Source: Tetracladium setigerum
Taxonomy: Eukaryota; Ascomycota; Leotiomycetes; Helotiales
Length of the DNA stretch: 64,000 nt
Direction of reading: 5' to 3'
Assembly (NCBI GenBank): GCA_031472005.1
Contig: PZJY01000003.1
Location: forward strand, 1-64,000
This document shows, one piece after another, positions 1 through 10,512 of the stretch. How positions within the stretch are numbered: the first letter of the stretch is position 1; every line of letters begins with the position of its first letter. Below the pieces are notes generated by a model, which saw only the letters and a program-made list of their open reading frames with translations, did no database searches and was not told the DNA's origin. Made by a program: the position numbers and the translations under genes.

Positions 1-103
1 CCTACCCTAACCCTAACCCTAACCCTAACCCTAACCCTAACCCTAACCCTAACCCTAACCCTAACCCTAACCCTAACCCTAACCCTAACCCTAACCCTAA
101 CCC
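1..103. repeat. Telomere repeat tract (CCCTAA)n
   Basis: About 17 near-perfect copies of CCCTAA run from the first base and stop abruptly at a CCCGTAATTA junction. This is the C-rich strand of the TTAGGG telomere common in filamentous fungi, so base 1 is the physical chromosome end or very near it. Only the first unit is imperfect. Confidence 0.98.
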
Positions 104-764
104 GTAATTAACTTAATATTAAATATTAATTATATAACTTTTATTTCTTATAATATATTATTTAAATATATTTAACTTTTATTTTAATATAATAATAAAA
201 ATATAATATTATATAATATATTATTATTTATTTAAAGTCTTTTACTTTATTAAACTTTAATTTTATTTATAAAAATTAAAAAATAATATATTATTTTAAT
301 AATAATAATAAGATTTAAAGCAAAAACAGGCACCGATTCGGCCCCGAAACGGGAGCACTTCACTCCTAAAAAGCTCTACCTTCGATATTATTTCACAGCC
401 TATTCCATATGTTATGGCTATCGGGCTTAGGGTTTAACGCTAAGGTATTGACTTTAATTAGGGTCTAGTACAGTACTGACTATACGCGTTTATTTGGCTA
501 GTATAACACAGTTTATACTTTTAATAGAGGTCGATTCGGTACTGTTTCGGCCTCTTATCAACTTCGATTTTCTCACTTTATGCCGTCTCCTAGACCTCTC
601 TTCAAGTAGTAATCGGATATAAATTAAATTTATTAAACTAAGAAGACGTGCCTACTTCACTATAGCTTTAAGATATTTAAGAGTAAATCTTTATAAGTAA
701 TACTTTTTTAAATTAAATTAAATTATTTTTAATAAATATACAAGGTATTAAATACAAGAACTTT
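104..764. other. AT-rich subtelomeric spacer
   Basis: The first 200 bases are almost pure A/T, made of ATTA/TATA words. After about 320 the composition becomes mixed. Two interrupted palindromes of the CGATTCGG..CCGAA type lie at 333-350 and 531-552. No convincing coding frame was seen. Confidence 0.7.
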
Positions 765-2096
765 CTACTCTTCCTCTTCTAACTCTATAAAATCATCTCC
801 ACCAAAATCATTATGGGCTAACTCCCTTTGTGGATCTGGGAGTAAGCGAGGACCCTTAGAGGGCCTCCCACTCTGATGTCGCTCGCGATGGGACTGGCGA
901 AGGCGGTCATTTTCGACTTGAACCAGAGACGAAACCGCATCGATGATACGCCTTTCACGGGCTCGTGAGAAAGTCAACATACTGCTAGGCGTTAGCGTTT
1001 TGGTCCCGATTCGGAGGCTTCCCGTGAACGAACGGACCTCTTTAACTCATCGATTTGCTCGTCAAGGGATTCCACCCTTGCCACGAGTCCTTCAAGGAGA
1101 GCAATCGATTTGTCGGAGAGATCACGACCCTTAGCTAGCCGTTGGTTGACTTCCGTCATTGTTTCTAGGCTAGGATCATCAAGCTTTCGCCTTTTGACCT
1201 TGGTCGGACCTTCGACCACACCAGATCTCTATAAGCCCTTTAGTGCCCGATTCGGTACCGAACAAGAACTGTATAGCATACCTTTAGACCCGAGATCTTC
1301 TTGAAAAAGGTATCGGAAGCACTCTTCATTTCTTCCAAGATGCCCACTTCCCTTGGTGTGTATTCCAGTATAGCATCCTCTTCCAGATACCGTCTCCCGT
1401 CATCGTCGGTCGCACAATAGTACTCGGCGTACTTGGTCACCATCAACTTGTTATAAGGTCGGGCGGCGATCACCACTGCTTTGGCCTCGTGCAATGCTTG
1501 TTTCGGTGGCTATTTGGCACCAAATAGTTAGTAAACCGGCGGCAATTAGATCGACTATAAGAACTTACTTCACAACATCCTTGTCCGTAACCAAGACCAA
1601 CACAGCGATCACACTGCATGCCCCCATTACCAAAAGCATAGAAATGATTGCAACTAAATACTCCAGATTAGGGTTACTTTATAAGCTATTGTTGGGCTAA
1701 ATACATACGCTAAAAGCTCATTAAAGGCCGTCGAACCACGACCTGGAAACTTCTTCGCAGATACATCTCTGAGCGAACCAAGGCAAGTACTACAAGTAAC
1801 GCGCATATAAATGCCATCGCGAGCAATTGCATTAGAGTTCTCTTGGTTGCTAGAAAGGGGCTGACTAGTTAGCGGAATGTGAGCGAACCGCGACCACAAA
1901 GACCCACTTTCGAGACATTGTCCTTAGGGATAAAGGGAAATTGCTGAAAGCGATCTCCTTCATTCCTGGCTCTTAACTGAAGAGATGCCAGCTCGGTCGG
2001 GCTCCAATTCGATTTGCTAGTGGCATTACTTCCACCAAAGTTTGGTGCAGAAGAGCTACTCTTCTCGATCGAATTTGGGCTGGTAGAGGATGCCAT
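765..2096 (-). CDS. Subtelomeric Cys/His-module protein, paralogue 1 (six exons)
   Basis: Function unknown. Joining exons 2096-1917, 1860-1709, 1653-1569, 1509-1282, 1228-1038 and 981-765 gives an open frame of 350 residues. Order of parts: a serine-rich N-terminus; a QFPF motif near residue 52; a metal-binding-like module C83-x2-C86-x25-C112-x-H114-x10-C125-x2-C128-x8-C137; a helical stretch (140-215); a basic KVKRRK cluster that could be a nuclear signal; SRARERR; and a very acidic C-terminus. The downstream gene at 3458-4813 has the same exon number, the same phases, the same 85-nt third exon and 191-nt fifth exon, and the same Cys/His spacing, which strongly supports this model. Two donors are non-consensus (GTCTCG for intron 1, GTCCGT for intron 5), so splicing there may be weak or the gene may be decaying. 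I recognise no named family; zinc binding is inferred from spacing only. Confidence 0.75.
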
Positions 2097-3457
2097 TTTG
2101 TTGTTAACTAGTGGTGAGTCAGTTCCAGATAATGAGGTGCCTAGTATGAAAGAGAAAGAGGAAAGGTCAAGGAAGAAAGGGGAGAGGGAGGCTATTTGGG
2201 GACGTGTCGCGTTTCAGTCGTGTTCTGGCACCTGCCTCAACGCCACCGACTCGATCCCGAAAAGGGCCCCAATCGCTAAGGAATTCGTTCCGAAAGGGAG
2301 GCGCTTCACCTTCCACCAACTTCATGATCCGGTACGGTATAAAGAATATAATGGCTTACATTGGAATGAGATTGTCTGTCAAAATAGGTTAGTTCGTTGA
2401 GGTATAGAAATAAAGATGAAGACTTAAGATAAAGGAAAAGAATCAGATTCGGGTCCTAAGGAGCATTATATAGACCGCTTCCATACCCCTCATCTTTTCC
2501 TGAAATGCGTCCGTTTGTAGGTTGAAAGCAGATAATCCAATTAGAATCTGGATTCCGGTAGTACAAGAAATAGTGTGAGAGATTCAGTGATATGGACTAG
2601 GGTTGTGTGCGTAGAAACAGTCAGAATCTGTCGGTTGTGATGAAAAAAAGGAAAAAAAGAGGCGTTTCTTACAATACAAACACCTTTGCAAACACATTTT
2701 CTTCCATCGGCAATCGCACCAATTAGATTAGTAAACATAAACCGAAAGTGATAGTAATTCGGAATTTGTATACTACGCTTTTGCATATTAATCGAGTGTC
2801 TTTCGGGAATCTATCGAGGTCTATTAGTTATCTATACCAGAGCTTTTCCGTCCCTCTTCTGCAGTAAGGCTAAATAGTTTTCCAAATAAAAGTAGGGAGC
2901 TTAGGAGTCTTTCTTCGTGGAATTTACTTACGAATTGTAAGCTCTATAATACTTTAAAACTATCGTCGTGTCTCCTAGATAGTTTCTTTTCGGTAGTAAT
3001 TCGGGCTTTTTTAGATATCTTAATTGTAACTATTTAAAGTCTTTTTTAAAAAAATAATTTGTTAAAAAACTTTTTTTACTTGGAGCTTTTTTTATATATT
3101 TTACCTTACAATTTTATATTTTTCGGCCAAGTCATTAAGTATTAATTTTATTTTGCATTTGACTAGTTATAGACCCTATTTAAGGCCCAGAATATCCTTG
3201 AACTCCATCGTAATAAGGTATTTTCGTGACCGAATCGAGACCGAAACGGCCAAGATCTAAATACATTTTCCGAAAAAAAAACTCCCGAAAGCAACGCATT
3301 CACCTGGACAATTTCCGCGGGTGACAGACCGTTTTCCCCATAACGCCCCCGAAATGCTATCGTTAAGCTTTCAAATCCGGAAGAGATCAGCTACAAAGAA
3401 GCAAGCGAAAGTCAACCGAATTGCAGCCGAAACGAGACTAAATGCCACTCTCAAAAT
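2097..3457. other. Spacer between the two paralogues
   Basis: This holds the upstream region of the first gene and the downstream region of the second. Short frames are present on both strands, but none shows codon structure or a family match. The stretch 3005-3130 is very AT-rich. A CGAATCGAGACCGAAACGG palindrome-like block lies at 3231-3249. Confidence 0.5.
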
Positions 3458-4813
3458 CTAAGAAGATTCGAAAGCAAGACGATCCTCCAATTCCTCCAGA
3501 AGGTCCTCATCATTGAAGTCTTCAAGCTTCCATTCCTTGGTTGGATTGGACAAACCAGGAAGCTTATCGGCAGGTGGAAGATTCTCGTTGTGGATGGCAA
3601 TTTGACGGTTGCGATCCCGGACAAGGGCACTAATGGCAGCGAGCATACGTCGTTCACGGGCCCGACTGTCTCTGATCATGCTGCGAAAGGTTAGCTTTTC
3701 GGTCACGATTTGGTTGTAATTCTGTTCACTTACATCTTGGCATCGTCCACCTCTTCGGCAAGTCCGTTGACAGCATCGAGAACCTTGAGGAGACTTTCCT
3801 GAACATCATTCAGATTGGCACGGAGGTCATCCTTCAAGTTACCGATGGCGAGAACGGGAATGGTTGGATCAAATGGGGCAGTCTTCTGACGCTTTGAAGG
3901 GGTTGCATCGGGATCTCCTGAGCGCTAATTCGGGACCGATTAGCTTTAGTTTTTCCTTTGAAAAGTCTCCAAAAAGCTTACCTTTGCAGCACGAACAGAA
4001 CCAGCAGCATAGGCGGCATAGGCCTTGCTAGCCTTCGCAAGGGCATTGCAATCGGCAATTTCCTGCGCCGTGTAGCTAGGTCTGGAGCCGGGATTTTGGG
4101 CCAGGTCGTCGGCAACTCTGAGCAGAGCCGCATTGTACTTTGGGGCAAGTCGAACGACAACTTTAGCCAGTTCGTAGGTTGATTCAGCAGGCTATTGGGC
4201 CGAATAGTTAGCGAAAAGTGTCCGAAAACAACCCTAAAGACTAGGAAAAATAGGCAAAATATAAATCGAAAAAAACCTGAACTGGTACTTACAGGAGCGC
4301 AATGGCCACCATTTCCTTGTCCAATGCAGCGGTCACATTGGAGTCCACCATTGCCGTGTGTCATAGCGTGAAGGCAGCTAAACCGGACCGAATCGTTAGC
4401 GAAAAGGAACTGAAATTGAAACAAAAAACCTTCAAATTGGATACGATTTTGACTTACGTGACCAGCTCATTGAAGCTTTTGTTGCCGCGACCGGGGGGGA
4501 GAGTGGGATCGAAATTTCCATGGCAACCGAGGCAACTGGCACAGATGTTGTCCATGTAGAGGCCTTGAGAAGCGACCAGGTTGGCGTTCTTTTGGGCTGC
4601 ACTCAGCTACTATTTTTTAGCGATTCGGCCACGAAAAGACTCCGACTCTCCTCCATTCCTGTAACTTACATTGCTACCCACGAAAGGGAATTGGCGAATT
4701 AAACCTGTCGTACCACCAACTGGAGTGACCAAACGAAGAGACTTCATGAGGTCATTCTTCTTCTTTTCAGTGGCCCGAAGCTGAGCGGCTTCGAGTCGAC
4801 TCTGGGACGGCAT
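3458..4813 (-). CDS. Subtelomeric Cys/His-module protein, paralogue 2 (six exons)
   Basis: Function unknown; paralogue of the gene at 765-2096. Exons 4813-4670, 4606-4458, 4377-4293, 4191-3982, 3924-3734 and 3680-3458 join into 333 codons plus stop. All five introns have GTAAG donors. The start MPSQSRLE is chosen because it lines up with the paralogue; the frame stays open upstream to 4909, so a longer N-terminus is possible. The module is C70-x2-C73-x25-C99-x-H101-x10-C112-x2-C115-x8-C124, identical in spacing to paralogue 1, with an extra C76. Then come an alanine-rich helical segment, a PSKRQK basic cluster, a predicted coiled stretch, SRARERR and an acidic tail (EDLLEELEDR). A good donor at 4924-4930 suggests a spliced 5' leader, which is unproven. 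A nuclear role is a guess from the basic clusters. Confidence 0.8.
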
Positions 4814-4969
4814 GGTGGCGGTTCTGGAGCGAACAGGGGACGATTTTGAGGTGAAAATGGAGAGATTGAAGGAAAAAAGGGCCGAAAACTGAAGCGTTTT
4901 GGAAGACAACCACTATTGTTAATACTTACATTAGTCCAGTGTCCAGGGTCCAGTAGGGGGTGAGGCGAA

Positions 4970-5130
4970 GGCGTTCATGGAAGGTGTTGGTGGAGGACTG
5001 GAGGAGAAGGGAAGTGAAATGGGTGGAGTCCATGGGAGGTGTTGATAAAGGATTGGGGGACAAAGGAAGTGAATTGGGAGGCGTCCGTGGGAGGTGTTGG
5101 TGAAGGATTGGGGGACAAAGAAAGTGAAAT
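4970..5130. repeat. Short G-rich tandem repeat, about three units
   Basis: An imperfect unit of roughly 55-60 bp, recognisable by the words AGGTGTTGGTGAAGGATTG and GGGACAAAG.AAGTGAA, is repeated about three times. The last two units are the most alike. The strand asymmetry (G-rich on plus) gives proline/serine-rich frames on minus. Confidence 0.7.
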
Positions 5131-5295
5131 GGGAGAAGAAGATGGGACAAATCGAGCCCGATTCTGGACAGAATCATGTGGGTATCGAACAGGTACTGAG
5201 GCTGAAACAAGAACTTTTCTGGACTGAAAAGGTCACGAATCGCTCTGCTACCTGGTACGAGGAGGAATAGGAATGGGAACAGTGCAGGGGATGGG

Positions 5296-5396
5296 GTTTC
5301 GGCCCGAATATGGCCCCAAAACGGTCAACTCTGAGCGATTCGGGACCAAATCGGTCAACATCGAGCGATTCGGGCCCGAATCGCTCGACTGTAACT
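5296..5396. repeat. Cluster of CGATTCGGG/CCCGAATCG palindromes
   Basis: Within 100 bases there are a TTTCGGCCCGAATAT block, then GAGCGATTCGGGACCAAAT, then the near-perfect palindrome GAGCGATTCGGGCCCGAATC followed by GCTC. The blocks are separated by AACGGTCAAC-like spacers, so they look like about 35-bp units. Confidence 0.7.
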
Positions 5397-5867
5397 TACC
5401 AACTGTAAAAGTAGTGATAGTGAAGAGAGAAGAGAGAAAGTGGCTGGTGACAAGCTTATGTAAGTGACTATCGGTTAAACTCGGTTAAATTAAAAAAATT
5501 CGCGCTAGTTAGTCACGTGAATAATAAAATTTAAAATTCATAACTGTAATCGATTCACGACTTATTATGGCTGAGTCGGTCGCGAATCGGTCCCATTTTT
5601 GCCTCTTTTCGCCTTGGGTTTGTGGGCCTATTGTGCTGAGTTTTGAACTTATTAGTTAAGGAGTCTTGAAATCTTTTATCCAGTTTTAATAGGGTGTTGC
5701 TACTATAATACTTACTCATCCCGACCAAAGCATTATCTTTTCGGTCCCGAATCAGCCTTGCCTAGCTTGAAAGTCCTCCTCTAATCGCTCCCCAAACTCC
5801 TCAATTGTAACGGTATCTAGCAAGTAATCCGGGACCAATTCCTGTATTTCCATGTCCATATCAACTC

Positions 5868-8800
5868 TTACATTAGTGAGTTTATATCCCAATCCGGCAT
5901 CCATTCGCGTCTTATCTTCTCCTTATAAGACATCGGTTCTGATCTTTTTGTGTGTAGAGTAGGCTCCTTCGAGACTGTCTTCAGTAAGTCCCCTATAGTA
6001 ATAGGTCGGTCTCGAATCGCGGGGTTATTGAAGATATTTCGGTGGTAAAGCGCGACAAACATAGGTTTTCCATGCTGATTTTTCTGAAATAAAGCTTTAT
6101 TCCGAGGATAAGGAATAAGCCAGTGAGTTGCGACAAAATAGCGCTTGCAAAGATCCCGCCAAGTATTTGCGAACTGAGTGGTTGAGTGTTTAGAAAGGAT
6201 CTCGAATGACCGATGGAAGAGGACTCGAAAAGGGACATTTTTCCACCCTTCGCGCGACGAATTCCAAGTAGACCCCTCGTCCCATAGGAGAGAAACGAAG
6301 TTGTGAACCGACCTAACCATTGTCCGCCCAGATGCTACTTGATGAATATTACGGAAGTAGTCGGGCCTGAGTAGCTTCCGAAGCGTGAATCGACAAGGGG
6401 CGATTAGCCCCCGAAGCGCTTCCTTATATATCGCTGAGTCTCTACCTCTCATATTAGGTTTGAGATATGTAAAGATTTCTTTTCGGTAAGCCCGGATACA
6501 TGTATGAATAAGCCAAGTGCCAATAGCATTTAACGCATCCACGTCTCCTCGATAGAGCTTCGTCCATTTAGTTGCGGCTTCTACTCGAGCAAAGTCATCC
6601 TTTACATCCTTGACTTGGACCCAGTTCGTGCGATAGAACTCGCGGAGCATGCTTGTTGTGAAGCCCATTTCGTTCGTGAATCGAGTCTTAAACGTGAGCT
6701 CACTCCAATCGAAAAGGCTCGGAAACCACATATATCCACGCTCTCTTAGGCTTGCTTCTAAGTGCAATCCCCTGTACTTTTTTGGATCATTACGATGCTC
6801 GAACCACTTCTTCCAGAGCTCTTGCTCGCGCGCCACCGGTCCAGAGTCGAAGCTAAATCGTAGCGCTTGGAGGAACATTGTCATAATCTTACAATGTTCG
6901 TATTCGACCACGCCTTTCTTCTCTAGGGTCAAGATCCATTCGACTACGGCGAGGAATTTATTTGCGTTGCTGCTGAGGTAATTGATAAATTCGGCAGTTG
7001 TGAGGCAGTAAAGGTGGCTCGTATCGGTAGCATTTAGGTCCCGATATTGGTCCCAATCGCCAGTGGCTTGCAAGCTTAGCCGTATCCGTTCGAAGAATGA
7101 AAGAGAGATACGATGCTCCTCACGAACACCGTAAGACATACGAGTCCCGTCTTGTAGAGCATGGTGTAGTCGTTGTTTACTAGCAAGATAGCTAGCACGT
7201 ATTGTGTGATTAGAAACAAGTCTGGCTTTCCCTCGCTTTGCAATCATGCTGGCAACCTTTGAATCCCAGGATAGTTGATGCAGGTAAGGGCTGCTAAATG
7301 GCTTGGTTTTTGCAGCGTCAAATATCTCTTTATAGGAATTATAGGCCTGAGTATAGATCCAACCTTCTCGATAGTGGCGGGATGATCGAGACATTTCAAC
7401 CGCGATATCTTTAGCGGATTCCATCATAGCTGTAGTGTAGTTGGTCGAAACTATGGCTCGTCTTCCCTCCCCAAGCCTCACCCATTCAATAAACTTATTA
7501 AGACAACAAGTTCGGTGAAGAAAGGTGACGGGCGGCGATTCGGGGTCGATTTCCTCACTAATTGTGACATATTCTGGGCTAATTATCTCTTTTCCGAGAT
7601 CGAACCAGACGCGATCCGGGTCAAGGAAGGTACCGTCGACAGAGGTATGCAAGGATTCTTCAAACGCTTGCCACATGCTAGCAAGTGTAGTATATGGGAA
7701 TCTAAGCTTGGTATTCTTAGACGAGAAGAAGATTTGCGCGTTATAATAAATCCTATTTTCTGGCAAAAGAAGACAAGCTTGTATGTCTTGCCAGATCGCG
7801 GCAAGTGAGTCTGGGTGAAGGGAATACATGAGAGTTAGAGGTGTTGCGCCTTCAGAATTAGGGTCTCCTCGAGTCGATCGCTCGGCGTAATAAGCGCGGG
7901 ACTTCTGTCGAGCGTGCTCCCATGAAGTTGGGATATGTTGACGACTAGTGGCCGGAACGTTGCGGAGAATAGAGGGAAGAAGGACCGAATCGGTCCAGAT
8001 TCGAAGGAGGCTATGAGTTTCGCCATTAATAGATCCAGGGAAGTTTGTCTTTCTTTCAGGCGCCCACATTCGTGGAAAGAAGAAGTAGAACGTTATGCCT
8101 TCGGAGCCTAATACTCGTCCTGCACAGTAGTGAGGGACTTGGTGAAGAGGAACTTGCTTCCCTCTTTCGCCCCTACCAAAGTCATGCCTTACTTCCATAT
8201 CAATATGAAGATTGCTCTTAATATTAGTATGAAAGCGAGGGTAGAAGTTAATATCTAGCCCCTGCGAAGCGAAGGCTAGGTCCTCAGCAAATCCAAGAAA
8301 GCTATCAACATCAAAGTATGCCACTACCGAATTAGGCACAGTATGCGAGCAGTTAAGGCATAGCTTTTCATTAACTTCTTTGAAGTCTTGATCAATAATT
8401 GACTCTGCATCGTCATTGCTATTGGCGCGACTCGCTGGTTGTTCGGGAGCGATTCCCTCGAAAATAGTAGCCCAGTCCGGTAAAGGAAAGTCTACTCGTT
8501 GGGGAATAGTTAGAAAGGTAGGGCGACTAATTACATGAGGTGTATTTGCCTGGCTGAGCAAGGCTATATGGTTTCTAAGGGTAGTGTGCCTAATCCTATG
8601 GATCTCCAAGTCCGGGTCGATTGCCGGGTGAGACTCCTCATGTTCTTCAGTTGTACATCCATGGAAGCGCATTAAATGTTGAGCGAGTGCAGCCGCGAGA
8701 TCGACCTCTTCCTCCTCTTCATCTGCCGCTATCGCTTCCTGAACTTGGGCATTAATGAGCACATCCCCCTCGTTATTGTTATTGTTGCGAAGTTCGTTCG

Positions 8801-10211
8801 CCTCGTCTTGGTCGTCGATGCTGGCATTATCTGGTTCATCTCCTTTATCGACGCGGGGATTATATGCGTCGCTATCGTCGTAAATGTCAAGCGGATTGAG
8901 CTCCGGTTCTTCGTCGATAGGGGGGCGGTTCGGTGTCGATTCGCGGCTAAATTGAATTGGACCCACATCTCGCATACTTTCGAATTCGAGGACAATATCA
9001 TCCACTTCCATCTGATCAATCGATGCAATATCCGAGCCATCTGTTTCTATTGGCGTTGGAGACGGAGAGCTATAGCTATATTCATAGTCAAGTAGATTAT
9101 TAAGATCTTCGTTTTGTTCCTCCCAAATAACTGCAAGTTCACCAACTTCAAGCGTTCTCTCGACGAATGAATCGGTATCTGTTGATATGCTAGATGATTC
9201 AGAATCTGCGTAATCAATGTCTAGTTCCTCAGATGAAAAGTCCTCTAATCGGAGGTTATCTAGCATCGATAATGTCTCGATGCTCTGAAGCGGGGTAGAT
9301 GAAGTGGCCTGGCTTTCTGGAGAGGAATTTGAACCACTTGGTCCAATTCCACCATTAGAACCACCTTCTAAACTACGAATTCCACTATCAGAAGCACCGC
9401 CAAAGCTACCAGCATAGTCGTCGGACTCGAAGTTATTAGACTCTTGAGAACTATGAAACTTAAATCTTTGTAGCGCTTGAGTAAGGCCCGATTCTTTTTC
9501 GATAGACGGCTGTAAGAGAGTCTTTTGTGTCGCCGACGTGGACCCCGCTTGGAGTGAACTAGTACTTAGACGGCGGGGAAGGCTTTCGCTATTTGAAGAC
9601 GTTGCGCTTGCAAATCGGTTTGACTTCGCGGATGGTGAGGGTCTAAGGCGGTAGAAGTTGGACGTCGAATCTGTACCGATTGTCGACCAGGTAGAGACTT
9701 GTGAAGTAGTGATAACTTGGTTGGAAGTGGCCTGATAGAGTATTAGTAGTTAAAGATTCGCTATTGGAGCTGATTGTATAACAACTTGGACACGACTTGT
9801 GTTTCCTAGACCTTGAGAGGAGGTTGCGCTTGCAAGACGATTTGATTTTTTGACTGGCGAAGTTCTAGGGCGGTGGGTTTTCGAGGTCGAAGCTGTAGCG
9901 ATTTGCGACCGATTAAGGTCTTGTGGAGAGTGGAGAGCTTGGTTGGAAGAGGCTTGAAGAGGTGCTAGTAGTTGAAGACTCGCTATTGGAGGCGACTGTA
10001 TAATAACTTGAACACGGCTTCCATTTCCTAAACTCTCAGGTGGAGCTGATACTACTGGTAGTACCGGGGGAGCTTGTTGATTGTGACCACCATTCCCCTG
10101 GTTTTGAGCAAGTCCACTTGAGCCTTGCGCTCGTATTTTGACTCGTTGGGCGGCTTTACGGGTGCGCTCAAAGAGCTTGCGCTCGGCAGATGTGCGACGA
10201 GTACGGGGCAT
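5868..10211 (-). pseudogene. Very large subtelomeric reading frame interrupted by one TAA
   Basis: Two frames, 10211-9750 and 9266-5868, are in the same phase. The stretch between them is open except for one TAA at 9752-9750, so the ancestral or spliced product would be about 1446 residues. The sister repeat copy has CAA (Gln) at the position of the stop, so the break is a single C-to-T change in CpA context, as RIP would make. The N-terminus is basic (RTRRTSAERK, a possible nuclear signal); then come two 74-residue repeats, a long acidic low-complexity region, and a folded part of about 800 residues holding CLNCSH, VAYFDVDSF, a VPHYCAGR segment and RVWFDLGKE. I recognise no domain; it is neither a RecQ-type telomere-linked helicase nor a transposase I can name. 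Translation could also begin at the ATG at 9266, giving 1132 residues, in which case the gene may still be active. Confidence 0.6.
9601..10044 (-). repeat. Two in-frame 222-bp coding repeats
   Basis: The N-terminal part of the large frame holds two copies of a 222-bp unit (74 codons). The words CTATTGGA (9761 and 9983) and GTTGCGCTTG (9601 and 9823) recur at a spacing of 222. Each copy encodes a SRVQV.IQS.PIA.L core. The copies are moderately diverged; the telomere-proximal copy contains the TAA. Confidence 0.75.
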
Positions 10212-10512
10212 TGTAGTGGGTTAAAGAGAGAAAAGGGGTCGCGATATGAGACGTAAAAGATAGTAAATCGAAGGTTTTTCGGTCGCTATTCGGTAATGAA
10301 AAGACGTTAATAAAGAATCAGAAAAGAGAAACAATAAGAGATTACTCGGAACCTGGGGAATATTGTACTAAGCCTGATTTTGGAGCGCCTCTGACGTGAA
10401 GAAATATTCAAATATATAGTAATTAAGTAAAATAGGGTTAAGAATTAAAAGTCAAAAGAGGGGAGTTCTAGAAGGTGCAAATAGCATCATAAGAAAAGAA
10501 ATGGGGAAAGAG
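10212..10512. promoter_or_regulatory. Upstream region of the large frame
   Basis: About 300 bases between the start codon at 10211 and a duplicated block. It contains TTTTTCGGTCGCTATTCGGTAATG, related to the palindromes seen nearer the telomere. No clear TATA box can be assigned, so the promoter label rests only on position. Confidence 0.35.

Larger units (their letters stand above)
4814..5867. other. Spacer upstream of paralogue 2
   Basis: No gene is supported. It contains a G-rich minisatellite and a cluster of palindromes, listed separately, and the downstream flank of the large frame that ends at 5868. The frames seen here are low-complexity, proline/serine-rich translations of the minisatellite. 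Confidence 0.5.

Noticed and set aside
2014..2400. 128-codon plus-strand frame over the start of the first gene
   Set aside because: It is antisense to the first exon of a gene whose structure is supported by its paralogue, and it has no motif.
3978..4424. 148-codon minus-strand frame read straight through
   Set aside because: It runs across the introns of paralogue 2; the spliced model matches the other gene exactly.
8676..9095. Plus-strand frames inside the large minus-strand gene
   Set aside because: They are shadows of acidic low-complexity codons on the other strand.
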